From: Sinorhizobium fredii USDA 257
Lineage (GTDB): Bacteria; Pseudomonadota; Alphaproteobacteria; Rhizobiales; Rhizobiaceae
Length of the DNA: 64,000 nucleotides
Reading direction: 5' to 3'
Assembly (NCBI RefSeq): GCF_000265205.3
Contig: NT_187151.1
Coordinates: forward strand, 62,001-126,000
Shown: positions 53,591-64,000 of the stretch, in pieces
Numbering within the stretch: position 1 is the stretch's first letter
How the letters are laid out: each line of letters starts with the position of its first letter
The notes under the pieces: model-generated
Told to the model about the DNA's origin: nothing
What the model saw: only the letters and a program-made list of their open reading frames with translations
The model's database searches: none
Translations under genes and position numbers: made by a program

Positions 53591-55081
53591 TCAACACTCA
53601 ACGAAGTAACCGGCGTCGTGCCGGCGAATTGAGCGCCCGACACTCGTAGCATCAGAGTCGGGGCGCGTGTTCGGCAGCGGTTCCTGTGTAGCAGGACGGC
53701 TTTCCCAGGGTGCCGGCTCCCTCACCTGCGACCAGACCGGGTTGTGAATCGCAAGGTCAATCTGGCGCACGAGTTCCACCGTGCCGTCATAGCCCGCATA
53801 GGGGCGGTGACGCTCTTGGTTGATATCAACCCAGGGCATCTTGGCCTTCAGCGCAATGAATTGCGTGCGCCCGCCCGACAGCATGATGTCAGCCTTATGT
53901 TCTGAGAGCATGGCATAGAGCTCTCGGGGCGACATCGACTCGAACATCTGGAGATCGTCCTTAAGCACCTGTCTGATGCGCTCCTTGTCCTCGACCGTCG
54001 ATTTCTTGACCGAGGTGCCAACGATCTCCATGCCGATCTCCATCAGCGCATGAACAAGCGACCAGGATTTCACGCCGCCGGTGTTGATGAGCACCCGCTT
54101 GCCTTTAAGTCGCGGCCGGTATTCCTCGAGCTTTTTCCACGCAATCGCCTCCTCCTCCGCAATGAGTGCATCGGTGCGGTCGAGGATCTCTTGATCGGCA
54201 CCCTTCTTTACGAGCAGATCGGCAATCTGTCGGAGTGCTTCCGAGGTGGCGGTGATGCCGTAGAAGGATCCCTCGAAGAACGGGATATCCCAGCGCTCCT
54301 CCATTTTGCGGGCAAGGTTGATCAACGCCGTAGAGCACACCAACATGGCTGCTCGAGCGCGATGAGCGGAGGCAATGTCGAGATAGCGGGCGTCACCGGG
54401 AATGCAGGCGCGAACACGGATGCCAAGCCTCTCCAAGAGTGGCCTTACCAACCAGAACTCACCAGACAGGTTGAACTCGCCAAGGATATTGATGTCGCAA
54501 GGGCCGGCATCATCTGGCTCCACCGTGCCGATGACATGGTCGAGCAACGCCTCGCCAGCCAGCTTGTTGCCGAGGTTCTTCGGACCGACGAAGCCCGGCG
54601 AATTGATCGGCACCACCGGTAGGCCGCACGTTTCCTCAGCGCGCTTGCAGACCGCTTCGATGTCGTCGCCGATAAGCGCCGTTACACACGTCGCATAGAC
54701 AAAGATTGCCGGCGGCTGATACGCTTCTTTAATCTGGCGGATCGCTTTGAAGAGCTTCCGCTCGCTGTTCCCCATAACTATGTCTTGCTCGGTGAGATCG
54801 GTCGTGAAGCTGGTGCGCCAAAGCGTCGGACCGGACGACGCCGTACCTCGGTTGTCCCAGGAATTGCCTTCGCAGGCGAGTGGAGCATGAACCAGATGCG
54901 CAACGTCGGTGATCGGCTGCAGCACGATCTTGGCGCCATCGAAGGCGCAGCCTCCGGCCGCCGCGCCGGGGGTCAGCGGTTTCGAACAGCCTTTACTGCG
55001 TGCGTTGGAATCCTTGCTGCGATTTCTCTCACAGGCAGGCTCATCGAAGACATCTTGGATTTTGACATTGAGCGAAGACAT
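53591..55081 (-). CDS. nifE: Nitrogenase cofactor scaffold subunit NifE
   Basis: NifE is the NifD-like half of the NifEN scaffold. The 496-residue protein has GAAAGGCAFDGAKIVLQPIT and HAPLACEGNSW (cluster-binding Cys region), [20 protein letters not shown], and a C-terminal MPWVDINQERHRPYAGYDGT where NifD has its cofactor histidine. The tail after NPVWSQV is longer and variable. It starts 54 bases after the nifK stop. Confidence 0.95.
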   Translation of the reverse strand: MSSLNVKIQDVFDEPACERNRSKDSNARSKGCSKPLTPGAAAGGCAFDGAKIVLQPITDVAHLVHAPLACEGNSWDNRGTASSGPTLWRTSFTTDLTEQDIVMGNSERKLFKAIRQIKEAYQPPAIFVYATCVTALIGDDIEAVCKRAEETCGLPVVPINSPGFVGPKNLGNKLAGEALLDHVIGTVEPDDAGPCDINILGEFNLSGEFWLVRPLLERLGIRVRACIPGDARYLDIASAHRARAAMLVCSTALINLARKMEERWDIPFFEGSFYGITATSEALRQIADLLVKKGADQEILDRTDALIAEEEAIAWKKLEEYRPRLKGKRVLINTGGVKSWSLVHALMEIGMEIVGTSVKKSTVEDKERIRQVLKDDLQMFESMSPRELYAMLSEHKADIMLSGGRTQFIALKAKMPWVDINQERHRPYAGYDGTVELVRQIDLAIHNPVWSQVREPAPWESRPATQEPLPNTRPDSDATSVGRSIRRHDAGYFVEC

Positions 55082-55135
55082 TCGCTAATCTCCAGATTGC
55101 ATCAGGAGACGGCCGGCGTTTTGCCGACCGCCGCT

Positions 55136-56677
55136 CTAGCGGGTCAGGTCATAGGAATAATCGGTCACCGCCGTCTGCATCGTTTCGCGATCGAGGCGGT
55201 CGAAGATCGTGTCGAGGATCGTCGTCAGCAGGCGCAGGCCGCCCTGGTAGCCCATGAGCGGAAAGCGGTGGTGGTGGTGGCGGTCGAAGATCGGGAACAT
55301 CAGCCGGATCAGCGGCGTGCCGGTATCGCGCTCGAGATACTTGCCGTAGGAATTGCCGATCAGCAGGTCGACCGGCTCGGTGAAGAGCAGCGAGCGCAAG
55401 GCCCAGAGATCCTTTCCCGGCCAGACCTTTGCCTGCTTGCCGAAGGGAGAAGAGGCGAGCAGCTCGGTCATCTCGGCCTGCCAGGCCGCCGTGCCGTTGG
55501 TGGCGAGGCAATGCCGCGGCTCGCCGCCGGTCTCCATGACGAAGCGGGCCATGGCGTAGACGAAGTCCGGATCGCCGTAGATCGCGTATGTCTTGCCATG
55601 CAGCCAGGATTGGCTGTCGGCCATGGCGTCGACCAGCCGGCCGCGTTCCAGGCGTATCGTCTCGGGGATTTCCCGGCCGGAAATCGCCGACACCTTCATC
55701 AGGAACGCGTCGGTGGCGTTGATCCCGAGCGGGTAATGGAAGGCGGCGGTGGCCTGACCGACCTCCCGGCAATATTCGAGCGTCTTGCGGCTGTTGTAGT
55801 GCTGCAGCGACAGCGTCGCCTCGGCATTGAGTGCCGCCCTCAGCGCCTTGATCGTCGTGCCCCCGTCATACATGCGGTATTCGCCGTCGGACGGCGTATC
55901 GAACTGGTCGGAGGCATCCTGGATGAAGGTGTAGGACACGCCCATCAGGGTGAGCAGGCGCTGGAGCTCGCGGTTGTTGCCGACGCAAAAGCCGTCGAAG
56001 CCCGGGATGATGTTGATCGTGCCGGCCGCTTGCGTGCGCGCCTGGCCCTTCCAGAAGTGCTCCAGGATGCCCTTGACCATGCTGTCATAGCCGTCGACAT
56101 GGCTGCCGACGAAGGCGGGCGTGTGAGCGAACGGCACGTCGAATTCGGGCGGGACTGCGCCTTCGCTCTTGGCGTTCTCAATGAAGCCATGCAGGTCGTC
56201 GCCGATGACCTCGGCCATACAGGTGGTGGAGACGGCAATCATCTTCGGATCGTAGAGCGCGTAGGTATTGGCGAGCCCGTCGACCAGGTTCTTCAGGCCG
56301 CCGAACACCGCCGCATCCTCGGTCATCGAGGACGAAACGGCCGAAGCCGGCTCCTTGAAGTGGCGCGACAAGTGCGAGCGATAATAGGCCACGCAGCCCT
56401 GACTGCCATGGACGAACGACATCGTCCGCTCGAAGCCGGCGGCTGCGAACACCGCCCCCAACGGTTGACAGGCCTTGGCGGGGTTGACGACGAGCGCCTC
56501 GCGGGCGAGGTTTTTCTCGCGATATTCCCAGCCCTTGCTGTATTCGCGCTGGTCCGTGACGAGCCGTTCGGGGTGCGGACATTCGAAGTTCAGCTTCTTC
56601 TCCGCGAGCATCTGCCGGTATTCCGGCTCGCGAAACAGCGGCGCATGGTCGAGTATCTTCTCAGCCGATTGCGGCAT
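55136..56677 (-). CDS. nifK: Nitrogenase MoFe protein beta chain NifK
   Basis: NifK with NifD forms the MoFe protein that reduces dinitrogen. The 513-residue protein has the P-cluster cysteines in [37 protein letters not shown] and [19 protein letters not shown] SEC region ([13 protein letters not shown]). The end [20 protein letters not shown] is normal. ATG 56677 ([15 protein letters not shown]) is the conserved start; the longer open frame to 56776 overlaps nifD. A long open frame on the opposite strand is a shadow. Confidence 0.97.
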   Translation of the reverse strand: MPQSAEKILDHAPLFREPEYRQMLAEKKLNFECPHPERLVTDQREYSKGWEYREKNLAREALVVNPAKACQPLGAVFAAAGFERTMSFVHGSQGCVAYYRSHLSRHFKEPASAVSSSMTEDAAVFGGLKNLVDGLANTYALYDPKMIAVSTTCMAEVIGDDLHGFIENAKSEGAVPPEFDVPFAHTPAFVGSHVDGYDSMVKGILEHFWKGQARTQAAGTINIIPGFDGFCVGNNRELQRLLTLMGVSYTFIQDASDQFDTPSDGEYRMYDGGTTIKALRAALNAEATLSLQHYNSRKTLEYCREVGQATAAFHYPLGINATDAFLMKVSAISGREIPETIRLERGRLVDAMADSQSWLHGKTYAIYGDPDFVYAMARFVMETGGEPRHCLATNGTAAWQAEMTELLASSPFGKQAKVWPGKDLWALRSLLFTEPVDLLIGNSYGKYLERDTGTPLIRLMFPIFDRHHHHRFPLMGYQGGLRLLTTILDTIFDRLDRETMQTAVTDYSYDLTR

Positions 56678-56772
56678 GGTGTTTGACCCTTCTTGATCTG
56701 GCCTCTTAGGCCAGGGATGTTCGAGAGGTTTCCGGTCTTGCCGCGGTCCTCGTGCCGCGCAAGACCGGACGA

Positions 56773-58287
56773 TCATTCGGCTGCAACTGCGGCCGTCGGC
56801 ACGGTCATTTTCTTCCAGGGCGCGTCGTAAAGATCCCAGACCGGATTGTTGATGGCGAGATCCATGTCGCGGGCGAAGATGGCGAAGCCGTCATAGCCGT
56901 GATAGGGGCCGGAATAATCCCAGGAGTGCATCTGGCGAAACGGGATGCCCATCTTCTGCACCGGATACTTCTCCTTGATGCCGGAGCCGACCAGATCGGG
57001 GCGGATCCGCTCGATGAACGTGTCCAGTTCGTAACTGGTCGCGTCGTCATAGATCAGCGTGCCCGTCTTCACGTAGTGGCCGGTGCGCTGATAGTCGTCG
57101 TTGTGGGCGAATTCGTAGCCGGTGCCGACGATCTGCATGCCGAGGTCCTCATAGGCGGTGATGACGTGGCGGGGGCGCAAACCACCGACATAGAGCATCA
57201 CTCGCTTGCCCTGGAGGCGCGGCCAGTACTTGTCGATCACGGCGTCGACCAGCGGCCGGTACTTGGCGATGACCCTCTCGGCCCGTTCTTCGATCGTCGG
57301 GCCGAAATGCCTGGCTATCTTGCGCAGAGAGGCTTCGATCTGGGAGGGGCCGAAGAAGTTGTATTCCATCCAGGGGATGGCGTATCTTTCCTCCATGTGC
57401 CGGCAGATGTAGTTCATCGACCGGTAGCAGTGGATGAGGTTGAGCTTGGCCCTGGGGGCCCGCTCCACTTCCGCGAGCGTGGCGTCGCCCGACCAGTTGC
57501 CGACGACGCGCAGCCCGATCTCCTCGAGCAGGATGCGCGACGCCCAGGCGTCGCCGCCGATGTTGTAATCGCCGATGACGTTGACATCGTAGGGACCGGT
57601 TTCGAACTCGACGTCCGTCTTGTCGTCCGCCTTGTCGAACACCCAGTCGCGGATGGCGTCGTTGGCGATGTGATGGCCGAGCGACTGCGAGACGCCGCGG
57701 AAGCCTTCGCAGCGCACCGGCACGATCGTCGTTTCGTGTTCGACGGCCTTCTTGCGCGACACCGCTTCGATGTCGTCGCCAATCAGGCCGATCGGACATT
57801 CGGACTGGATGGTGATGCCGTTGTTGAGGGGAAACAGCTCCTCGATCTCGTCGATGACCTGTTCCAGCTTCTTGTCGCCACCAAAGACGATGTCCTTCTC
57901 CTGAAAGTCGGAGGTGAACTGCATCGTCACGAAGGTGTCGACGCCGGTGGTGCCGACATAATAGTTGCGGCGCTGCGACCAGGAATACTGACCGCAGCCA
58001 ACCGGGCCGTGCGAGATGTGGACCATATCCTTGACCGGGCCCCAGACCACGCCCTTCGAGCCCGCATAGGCGCAGCCGCGGATCGTCATCACCCCGGGGA
58101 TCGACTTGATGTTCGACTTCACGTCGCATTCGGAGAGGGTCTCGCCCTCCTCCCCGACCGCCTCGCGGTCCGATGCGACACTGAGGTGCTTTTGGCGACG
58201 CTTGGCCGCCTTGTGTGGGTACTGCGACAGCACTTGCGTGATCAGCTCCTGATGGAGCGCACTGTCATTCTCGTAATCGAGGCTCAT
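56773..58287 (-). CDS. nifD: Nitrogenase MoFe protein alpha chain NifD
   Basis: NifD carries the FeMo-cofactor. The 504-residue protein shows P-cluster cysteines in [31 protein letters not shown] and [17 protein letters not shown], and the cofactor histidine region [20 protein letters not shown] 58287 ([13 protein letters not shown]) is the conserved start, 96 bases after nifH; GGGGGCAGG lies before it. The gene is intact and of normal length. Confidence 0.97.
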   Translation of the reverse strand: MSLDYENDSALHQELITQVLSQYPHKAAKRRQKHLSVASDREAVGEEGETLSECDVKSNIKSIPGVMTIRGCAYAGSKGVVWGPVKDMVHISHGPVGCGQYSWSQRRNYYVGTTGVDTFVTMQFTSDFQEKDIVFGGDKKLEQVIDEIEELFPLNNGITIQSECPIGLIGDDIEAVSRKKAVEHETTIVPVRCEGFRGVSQSLGHHIANDAIRDWVFDKADDKTDVEFETGPYDVNVIGDYNIGGDAWASRILLEEIGLRVVGNWSGDATLAEVERAPRAKLNLIHCYRSMNYICRHMEERYAIPWMEYNFFGPSQIEASLRKIARHFGPTIEERAERVIAKYRPLVDAVIDKYWPRLQGKRVMLYVGGLRPRHVITAYEDLGMQIVGTGYEFAHNDDYQRTGHYVKTGTLIYDDATSYELDTFIERIRPDLVGSGIKEKYPVQKMGIPFRQMHSWDYSGPYHGYDGFAIFARDMDLAINNPVWDLYDAPWKKMTVPTAAVAAE

Positions 58288-58383
58288 TGGGCCTGCCCCC
58301 TTTTTTGCGTGTCCTCCAAGAAGAGGCACCATTGGTGGAATGTCGCACCGGATCACCGTCCCGGGCAGCGTCTGCGGCGGCGG

Positions 58384-59337
<954 letters not shown>

Positions 59338-59361
59338 TCAAGCCGCCTGCACAAGAGTGGC

Positions 59362-59377
59362 TACAAGACCCGTGCCA
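59362..59377 (-). promoter_or_regulatory. Sigma-54 promoter of nifHDK
   Basis: On the minus strand TGGCACGGGTCTTGTA fits the -24/-12 consensus, with TTGT in place of TTGC. It is about 90 bases upstream of the nifH start, as in other rhizobial nifH genes. Confidence 0.85.
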
Positions 59378-59467
59378 AGTCGAGGAGGGTGAGCCCAGCA
59401 GAAGCTGGTTTACTTTCTTTTACAGCTACTTAGATTAGGAGAAGTAGCCGACCCAGACGCAAGCCTG

Positions 59468-59483
59468 TGTCGCGGAGCCGACA
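59468..59483 (-). promoter_or_regulatory. NifA upstream activator site of nifH
   Basis: TGTCGCGGAGCCGACA fits TGT-N10-ACA and lies about 90-105 bases upstream of the sigma-54 promoter, the standard place for NifA binding. Confidence 0.85.
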
Positions 59484-59876
59484 ATTTCACAAACAATTGT
59501 CGAAAGCGTTGCCTATCAGGCGCTCGGAGCCCACTGCCGCTGATCAGGTACAAGCCGCGGGTTTGGGGAGCATCTTCTCGGAGGCTTTGCCAGCCCTAAG
59601 TGTCCGCCGTCCGATCAAGTTTGCTTAAGATGGCTATTTCCGGCCCTCGTCCGATTAAAATCGCGGACTGAACTATCGGAGCTCAAATGCGTACTGCCGC
59701 CGGTAGCCTGCTTGTCTGTCGTGCGAATGGTATGCGACCCATGACGCCCATGAGCCACTTTCACGAGGAGTTCAGCTGTAATCTGTGCCGACATTTACGA
59801 TGGCTTTTGAAACTTGCCGGGCATTCTGACGGCGCCTGAGGAAGTGAGCTGACCCGAAGGTCAGGACGGTATAAAC
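59484..59876. other. Intergenic region upstream of the nifH control sites
   Basis: No gene with support. Short plus-strand frames are present but have no family signal. It separates the nif operon from the y4vJ-type gene, which is transcribed in the same direction and ends at 59877. Confidence 0.45.
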
Positions 59877-60932
59877 TCAAGCCTGCGACTGCCCGAGAGA
59901 TTTCTGGACTGCCGGGATTATCTTGTCTCCCCAAAGCTCGATCTGGCGCAACATCGTGTTTTGGTCAAAATCTCCCAGCTGGGTCTGAATTGCAATCTGG
60001 TCCGGCTTCAAGACATCGATCTCCTCCAGAAGGCGATCAATCACGCGATTGATACTGCCAATGGGCAGGTTCTTGCGCATAGTGTCGAACGATAGATCCT
60101 GATGCGTCGGCATCTCCTCCAACATATAGCCGTCCTTACTTTGTTGCCGACGCTGTCGCAGTGCCTCGGACAGCCGGCGCTGGAAGCGGGCGTTATCGAT
60201 ATAGCTGTTGATTTCCGCTCCATCATCACTGGCATAGCAGCACCGCAGTAGCGATACCTTGGAGTCGCGAACCTCCTTGCCCTCGGATGCAGCGGCGGTC
60301 TTAATGATGCCACGCAGCAAGCCCAGAGTTTCCAAGCCGTCATGGAGAGCCGTGACGAAAAGATTGTGACCCTCACGATAGGCTCGGGCCATAGTTTTGG
60401 AGGATGCGCTAGCAATCCAGATCGGTGGCGTCGGCTTTTGGAGGGTGCGCACCGAAATCGCCGTCGGGGGTATCTGCATGTAGCGACCGCTGTGGGTGAA
60501 GATTCTTTGCTTTAGTCCCTTCAGCAAAATGTCCAGGCATTCCGAAAAGATGGCCGGCGCCTCATCTATATTGACGCCGAAGCGGTCGAACTCGAACTGC
60601 TGGTATCCCGAGCCAACGCCGAGTTCGAGTCGACCGTTGGCAACGACGTCGACAAAGCCGATTTCCGCCAGCAGGCGCTGTGGTTGGTAGAGCGGCAGCA
60701 CGCAGACTGCGGTTCCGAGCCGAATGGTGCTCGTCAATCCGGCACAGTGGGCTACCATCAGTAATGGCGACGGGACGAGACTGTAGTTGTTGAAGTGGTG
60801 CTCGGCGAACCAGGCTGTGCTGAAGCCAGCCTGCTCCGAAAAAATTGCCTGCTCTATCGAGTTGCGGACGACGCTAGCGGAAGACTGATGATAGCCGCGC
60901 TGGGCAGCGAGAATGAACGTTGCGAACTCCAT
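59877..60932 (-). CDS. y4vJ: Luciferase-like flavin-dependent monooxygenase (Y4vJ type)
   Basis: The 351-residue protein is a second luciferase-like monooxygenase with TAWFAEHHFNNYSLVPSPLL, RLGTAVCVLPLYQPQRLLAE and NGRLELGVGSGYQQFEFDRF. ATG 60932 (MEFATFILAAQRGYH) has AAGGAGACACC directly upstream; longer frames to 61157 are not needed. It lies just upstream of nifH in the same direction and follows the SDR, SnoaL and P450 genes, with which it may form an oxidative pathway. The substrate is unknown. Confidence 0.88.
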   Translation of the reverse strand: MEFATFILAAQRGYHQSSASVVRNSIEQAIFSEQAGFSTAWFAEHHFNNYSLVPSPLLMVAHCAGLTSTIRLGTAVCVLPLYQPQRLLAEIGFVDVVANGRLELGVGSGYQQFEFDRFGVNIDEAPAIFSECLDILLKGLKQRIFTHSGRYMQIPPTAISVRTLQKPTPPIWIASASSKTMARAYREGHNLFVTALHDGLETLGLLRGIIKTAAASEGKEVRDSKVSLLRCCYASDDGAEINSYIDNARFQRRLSEALRQRRQQSKDGYMLEEMPTHQDLSFDTMRKNLPIGSINRVIDRLLEEIDVLKPDQIAIQTQLGDFDQNTMLRQIELWGDKIIPAVQKSLGQSQA

Positions 60933-61069
60933 GGTGTCTCCTTGTTTTCGGATCTGGAATCGCGCAGTCGTGGGTCGCGCCTCGATTGACGAGAAGGTTT
61001 CCCTATGGCCCTGCTCATGGCCCCCTAACGCATTCAGAGCGCCAAGCGCTAAAAGCGTGCAAATGCAAT

Positions 61070-62716
61070 TCAGGGAGAGAGCAACCGCCATCGCGCCGCC
61101 GGCCGGCGCTGCGGCCTCATCTCCGTCGAAATTGCTCCATCGACTTCGCTGCCCCACCCCGCTTCTCTGGACGAGATCAAGCCTCCGTCCACGTGCAGGA
61201 TCGAGCCGTTGATGTAGGAGGCATCAAACGAGGCCAGAAAGTAGGCAGCCTCGGCGACTTCTTCTGCGTCCCCGACCCTGCCCAAAGGAATTCGCTGTCG
61301 GAGCGAAGCCGAATCCATGCCGGCGACCGCTGCCAGCCGGTTGGCGGCACATGTGCGGATGTAACCTGGAGCGACTGTGGCTGTGCGGATGCCCAATGGC
61401 CCGAGTTCGGCCGCCATGCAGCGGGTCAGCATGTCTATGCCAGCATTGTATGCTCCATAGGCGTGACTTGGCGCGAGCGGTGAAAGGCTTAAACTTGACC
61501 CGAGATTCAGGATTACGCTGCCAGAGCGCATCGATATGGCGGCCTCGCGAACGCAGGTGAAGGCGCCAGTAAGATTGACATCCAGTATGCGTTTGAGGAC
61601 TTCCGGCGACTCCTCGATATTGGGGACGAGTATCTCATTCATGCCGTTGACGAAGACGTCGAGGTGGCCGAAGCGCTCCCGCAATTCTTCGAAGAGCGAG
61701 ACTACCTCGGTTTCGACGGTCCTGTCCACGCGCCTTGACAGGTGCTTGTCGCCGAGCAAGCCGGCGAGCTTTACCGCTTCTTCACCGTCTCCGTCGGCGA
61801 TCACAACCGTGTCGCCGTTTTCGGCAAAGCGCCGAGCGATGGCCGCGCCTACGCCTGTAGCGCCGCCCATGACGATCACTGTTCGCGCATCGGTGTCCTC
61901 GACCGGCCGCATGAATTCTGCTCCGGGCGTCCTATCCTGAGCCTGATGGGCACCACCCGGTTGGTTGACTGACATCCAGCCCCCATCGACCACAAGCGTC
62001 GACCCGGTTATGTAGCTCGCCTGTGCGCTCGCCAAAAAGCGCACGGCCCGCGCGATTTCGTCGGGGCGCGCTATTCGGCCCAACGGTACGCGGCGCCTTA
62101 TCGCGCTGACGTCGAGCTTGCCAGCGCGTTCCAATTCGGCAACCATAGGCGTGCGCACGTGACCGGGCGCTACCGCTGTCACACGGATGCCGCGCGATGC
62201 CCATCGGCACGCCAGCGATTTCGTGATTGAGATCAGACCAGCTTTCGAAGCGGCGTAGGCACTGCGCTTCGGATTGCCGAGCAGCCCAGCCAGCGAAGCG
62301 ACATTGACGATGGCGGCGCCAGGTTTCATCAGCTTCGCGGCTTCGCACGCCATCGAATAAGCCCCGACAAGGTTTATCGCTAGAGCGCCTTGAAAATCTT
62401 CGAGAGCAGTATCGGCGGTCGCAGCCATGGTCGGCCCAATCCCCGCATTATTGACGAGCACTTCAATCCGCGAGAATCGTTTTTCCAGAAGGGCACGCAA
62501 TGCGACGACATCGTCCTCTCGCGACACGTCAACCTCGAGGCCAAGATGGGGCTCTCCGAGATTTTGGCCAAGTTCGATTACGCCGCTGTCCGGGAGGTCC
62601 ACCGCGACAACGACATCTCCATTCGCGGCAAAAATATCGACGAGCGCGCGGCCGATACCCCCTGCGGCACCTGTGACGACGATGACCCGCCCTGGCTGAA
62701 CCTGGCGATCGTCCAT
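61070..62716 (-). CDS. y4vI: Double-domain short-chain dehydrogenase (Y4vI type)
   Basis: The 548-residue protein is two SDR domains in tandem. Domain 1 (about residues 8-255) has VVTGAAGGIGRALVDIF, VLVNNAGIGPT and the catalytic YAASKAG. Domain 2 (about 285-530) has VMGGATGVGAAIARRFAENG and VFVNGMNEIL, but its catalytic site reads YGAYNAG, with Asn in place of the essential Lys. Domain 2 may therefore be structural or regulatory. ATG 62716 (MDDRQVQPG) gives the length known for Y4vI. It is 138 bases upstream of y4vJ in the same direction. Confidence 0.88.
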   Translation of the reverse strand: MDDRQVQPGRVIVVTGAAGGIGRALVDIFAANGDVVVAVDLPDSGVIELGQNLGEPHLGLEVDVSREDDVVALRALLEKRFSRIEVLVNNAGIGPTMAATADTALEDFQGALAINLVGAYSMACEAAKLMKPGAAIVNVASLAGLLGNPKRSAYAASKAGLISITKSLACRWASRGIRVTAVAPGHVRTPMVAELERAGKLDVSAIRRRVPLGRIARPDEIARAVRFLASAQASYITGSTLVVDGGWMSVNQPGGAHQAQDRTPGAEFMRPVEDTDARTVIVMGGATGVGAAIARRFAENGDTVVIADGDGEEAVKLAGLLGDKHLSRRVDRTVETEVVSLFEELRERFGHLDVFVNGMNEILVPNIEESPEVLKRILDVNLTGAFTCVREAAISMRSGSVILNLGSSLSLSPLAPSHAYGAYNAGIDMLTRCMAAELGPLGIRTATVAPGYIRTCAANRLAAVAGMDSASLRQRIPLGRVGDAEEVAEAAYFLASFDASYINGSILHVDGGLISSREAGWGSEVDGAISTEMRPQRRPAARWRLLSP

Positions 62717-62778
62717 GCGTCTCTGTGCTCCACGGGCTCGGCCTCGAGGAATCGGAGGGTAGCGCAGTCGTATCATGG

Positions 62779-63354
62779 TTATTCTTCTCCACTGCCGATC
62801 AGGTCCTTTGGATGATTTTTCGCAGCAACTCGCCGCTTCGAAAGTTCGTAAACGGGATCATTCGGATGCGGTGCCCCAATCGGTTGGCGAGGACCGAACC
62901 GCTCTGCTTCCGAGGACTTCGGTGGTCTCTGTTTCTCAACCCAATCATAGACTACCGTCCGTTCGACGATGCGCCACTCCCCTTCCCTTTTCTGAAACAG
63001 ATCACAGTAGCGTCCGCACAAGAGCACCTGCTTTATCTCGCCTGTTGCGTCGGGACCGCGCTGCAGCGCGGTGAAATAACTCTCGACGGCGGCCTCTGTC
63101 GCGCCCAGGAACTCAATGATTATGTTCGCAAGCTGGTGGATGTTGCGCGGCTTAGTTTTGAAGACGTTGAGTGCATGCTGAATAAACCCTGCGGCAGAGC
63201 CGGAGTAGCTTCCGTGATTGTCGCGTGCATCGGGCCAATAACAGCTGCGCAGTGCAGCCTCGTCTGCCCGGTCGATTCCTCGACAGTAGCGATGGAGACA
63301 GTCGCGGATTGCTTCTCGGTCGAATAGATTGGTTATGCTTTCTTCATTCATCAT
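62779..63354 (-). CDS. SnoaL/NTF2-like protein (y4vH position)
   Basis: The protein of about 191 residues has the NTF2-like fold of ring-hydroxylating-dioxygenase small subunits and scytalone-dehydratase-like enzymes: [36 protein letters not shown], and [20 protein letters not shown]. The [17 protein letters not shown] start favours ATG 63354 or 63351. The C-terminus ([20 protein letters not shown]) is typical of members acting in degradation or secondary metabolism. It lies between the P450 and the SDR, about 60 bases before y4vI. Confidence 0.75.
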   Translation of the reverse strand: MMNEESITNLFDREAIRDCLHRYCRGIDRADEAALRSCYWPDARDNHGSYSGSAAGFIQHALNVFKTKPRNIHQLANIIIEFLGATEAAVESYFTALQRGPDATGEIKQVLLCGRYCDLFQKREGEWRIVERTVVYDWVEKQRPPKSSEAERFGPRQPIGAPHPNDPVYELSKRRVAAKNHPKDLIGSGEE

Positions 63355-63429
63355 GGTGCGGTGAGATGCGGTAAGCGATGAAGACTTGGGAGCGATCGGC
63401 GCTTCATTGCTACCGCCTCGCCCGTCCAA

Positions 63430-64000
63430 TCAGGCCCAAGTTAGGATGATATTACTGATCCCGAATACATGGCCGCCATGAGTTATCGGCGCCGTACCTT
63501 CCTTGATGCGGAAAGCTGGGATGCGCGCTAACCATTCACGTAGGCCAATGACGATTTCTCGCCGTGCGAGATGCGCTCCGTGGCAAAGGTGTGGTCCATA
63601 GCCAAAGGCGGTGTGCTGATTATCCTGTCGTGCCAGATCGATAGTGTTGGGGCACTTAAATTCAGACGGATCTCGATTAGCAATCATCGCGGGACAGGAA
63701 ACATAATCACCCTCACGGATAGGCACGCCTTCGAACTCGGTGTCCTTCGTGGCCACGCGGATTATCTGAACGGTTGAATAGGCGCGCAGCAGTTCCTCAG
63801 CGGCGAGCCCGAGCCGATCCGGTTCGTTTCGCAACAACTCCTGGTGCTTTGGATTGCGTGCAAGATAGGCCATGTCAAAGCCAATGGCGGCGGCAACCGT
63901 GTCGAGCCCCGCGACCAAGAAAAGCACACCGATGCCGCGGACTTCCTCTTCTGTTAAAGAGCGGCCCTCGATTTTCGCCTGCAGGGCGAAGGTCATGAAA
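63430..64000 (-). CDS. cyp127A1: Cytochrome P450, C-terminal part (CYP127 type)
   Basis: Only the last 190 or so residues are inside the window; the 5' end lies beyond the right edge. The I-helix reads FLVAGLDTVAAAIGFDMAYL, the ExxR region is LAAEELLRAYSTVQ, and the haem-binding loop is AFGYGPHLCHGAHLARREI with the cysteine ligand. P450s hydroxylate small hydrophobic substrates using ferredoxin-supplied electrons. In NGR234 CYP127A1 (y4vG) is at this place. The stop at 63428-63432 is followed after 76 bases by the SnoaL-like gene. Confidence 0.9.
   Translation of the reverse strand, partial: FMTFALQAKIEGRSLTEEEVRGIGVLFLVAGLDTVAAAIGFDMAYLARNPKHQELLRNEPDRLGLAAEELLRAYSTVQIIRVATKDTEFEGVPIREGDYVSCPAMIANRDPSEFKCPNTIDLARQDNQHTAFGYGPHLCHGAHLARREIVIGLREWLARIPAFRIKEGTAPITHGGHVFGISNIILTWA

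Overview
The window looks like part of the symbiosis plasmid of a fast-growing soybean or broad-host rhizobium, of the Sinorhizobium (Ensifer) fredii / NGR234 type. The evidence is a complete fucosyl Nod-factor locus (nodZ-noeL-nolK-noeK-noeJ), nodD1, a SyrM-type and a SyrB-type regulator, a NopT-type effector gene behind a tts box, a plasmid-borne hopanoid operon, and a nifHDKENX cluster with fdxB. Around the nif genes is the set of genes known in NGR234 as y4vG-J and y4wA-F. Names beginning with y4 are from memory of NGR234 and rest on gene order and protein type, not on a search.

Left part (1-37.7 kb). Positions 1-5000 are a graveyard of decayed genes: a histidine decarboxylase-like end, an EamA transporter end, a frameshifted nopT, a Tn3 transposase start, and an inverted pair of an unknown gene. 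Then come a nod box and syrM (5.0-6.7 kb), more remnants (acdS, an IS630-type transposase end), and the leftward hopanoid operon hpnC-hpnD-hpnE-shc headed by an NTF2-like gene (7.7-13.1 kb). Next are a kdpC remnant and the leftward nodZ-noeL-nolK operon with its own nod box, then noeK, divergent noeJ (frameshifted), and nodD1 with a leftward nod box at its 5' end. From 23 to 26 kb there are small regulators (XRE, SyrB-like, a coiled-coil protein, a MucR/Ros-like protein); the XRE and MucR genes each carry one frameshift. From 26 to 37 kb there are IS elements and fragments, an intact DUF1778/GNAT toxin-antitoxin pair, a DUF2188 gene, a monooxygenase-like gene, an HNH-like gene and one tRNA with anticodon CAU.

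Right part (37.7-64 kb). This is mostly leftward symbiotic DNA. y4wE-y4wF and a third small gene sit behind a nod box; in NGR234 this locus is linked to indole-acetic acid synthesis. An MFS transporter and an XRE regulator follow. The M16 protease pair y4wA/y4wB has a sigma-54 promoter and two NifA-type upstream sites. A hemerythrin-like gene has an FNR/FixK-like box. Then come fdxB, a short NifH/DUF269 hybrid gene with its own nif promoter, and nifX (fused in frame to DUF269), nifN, nifE, nifK, nifD and nifH. Beyond nifH are a luciferase-like monooxygenase, a double-domain SDR, a SnoaL-like protein and the end of a cytochrome P450 that runs off the window.

Two nearly identical IS630 elements lie in opposite orientation at 449-1589 and 37671-38819 and bracket about 36 kb of nodulation DNA. 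The regulatory sites join the parts: flavonoid/NodD nod boxes for nodZ, syrM and y4wE, TtsI for nopT, and NifA/sigma-54 for nifH, the hybrid gene and y4wA. Several genes (noeJ, the XRE gene, the MucR-like gene, nifX) differ from an intact reading frame by only one or two bases; these may be real mutations or sequencing errors.
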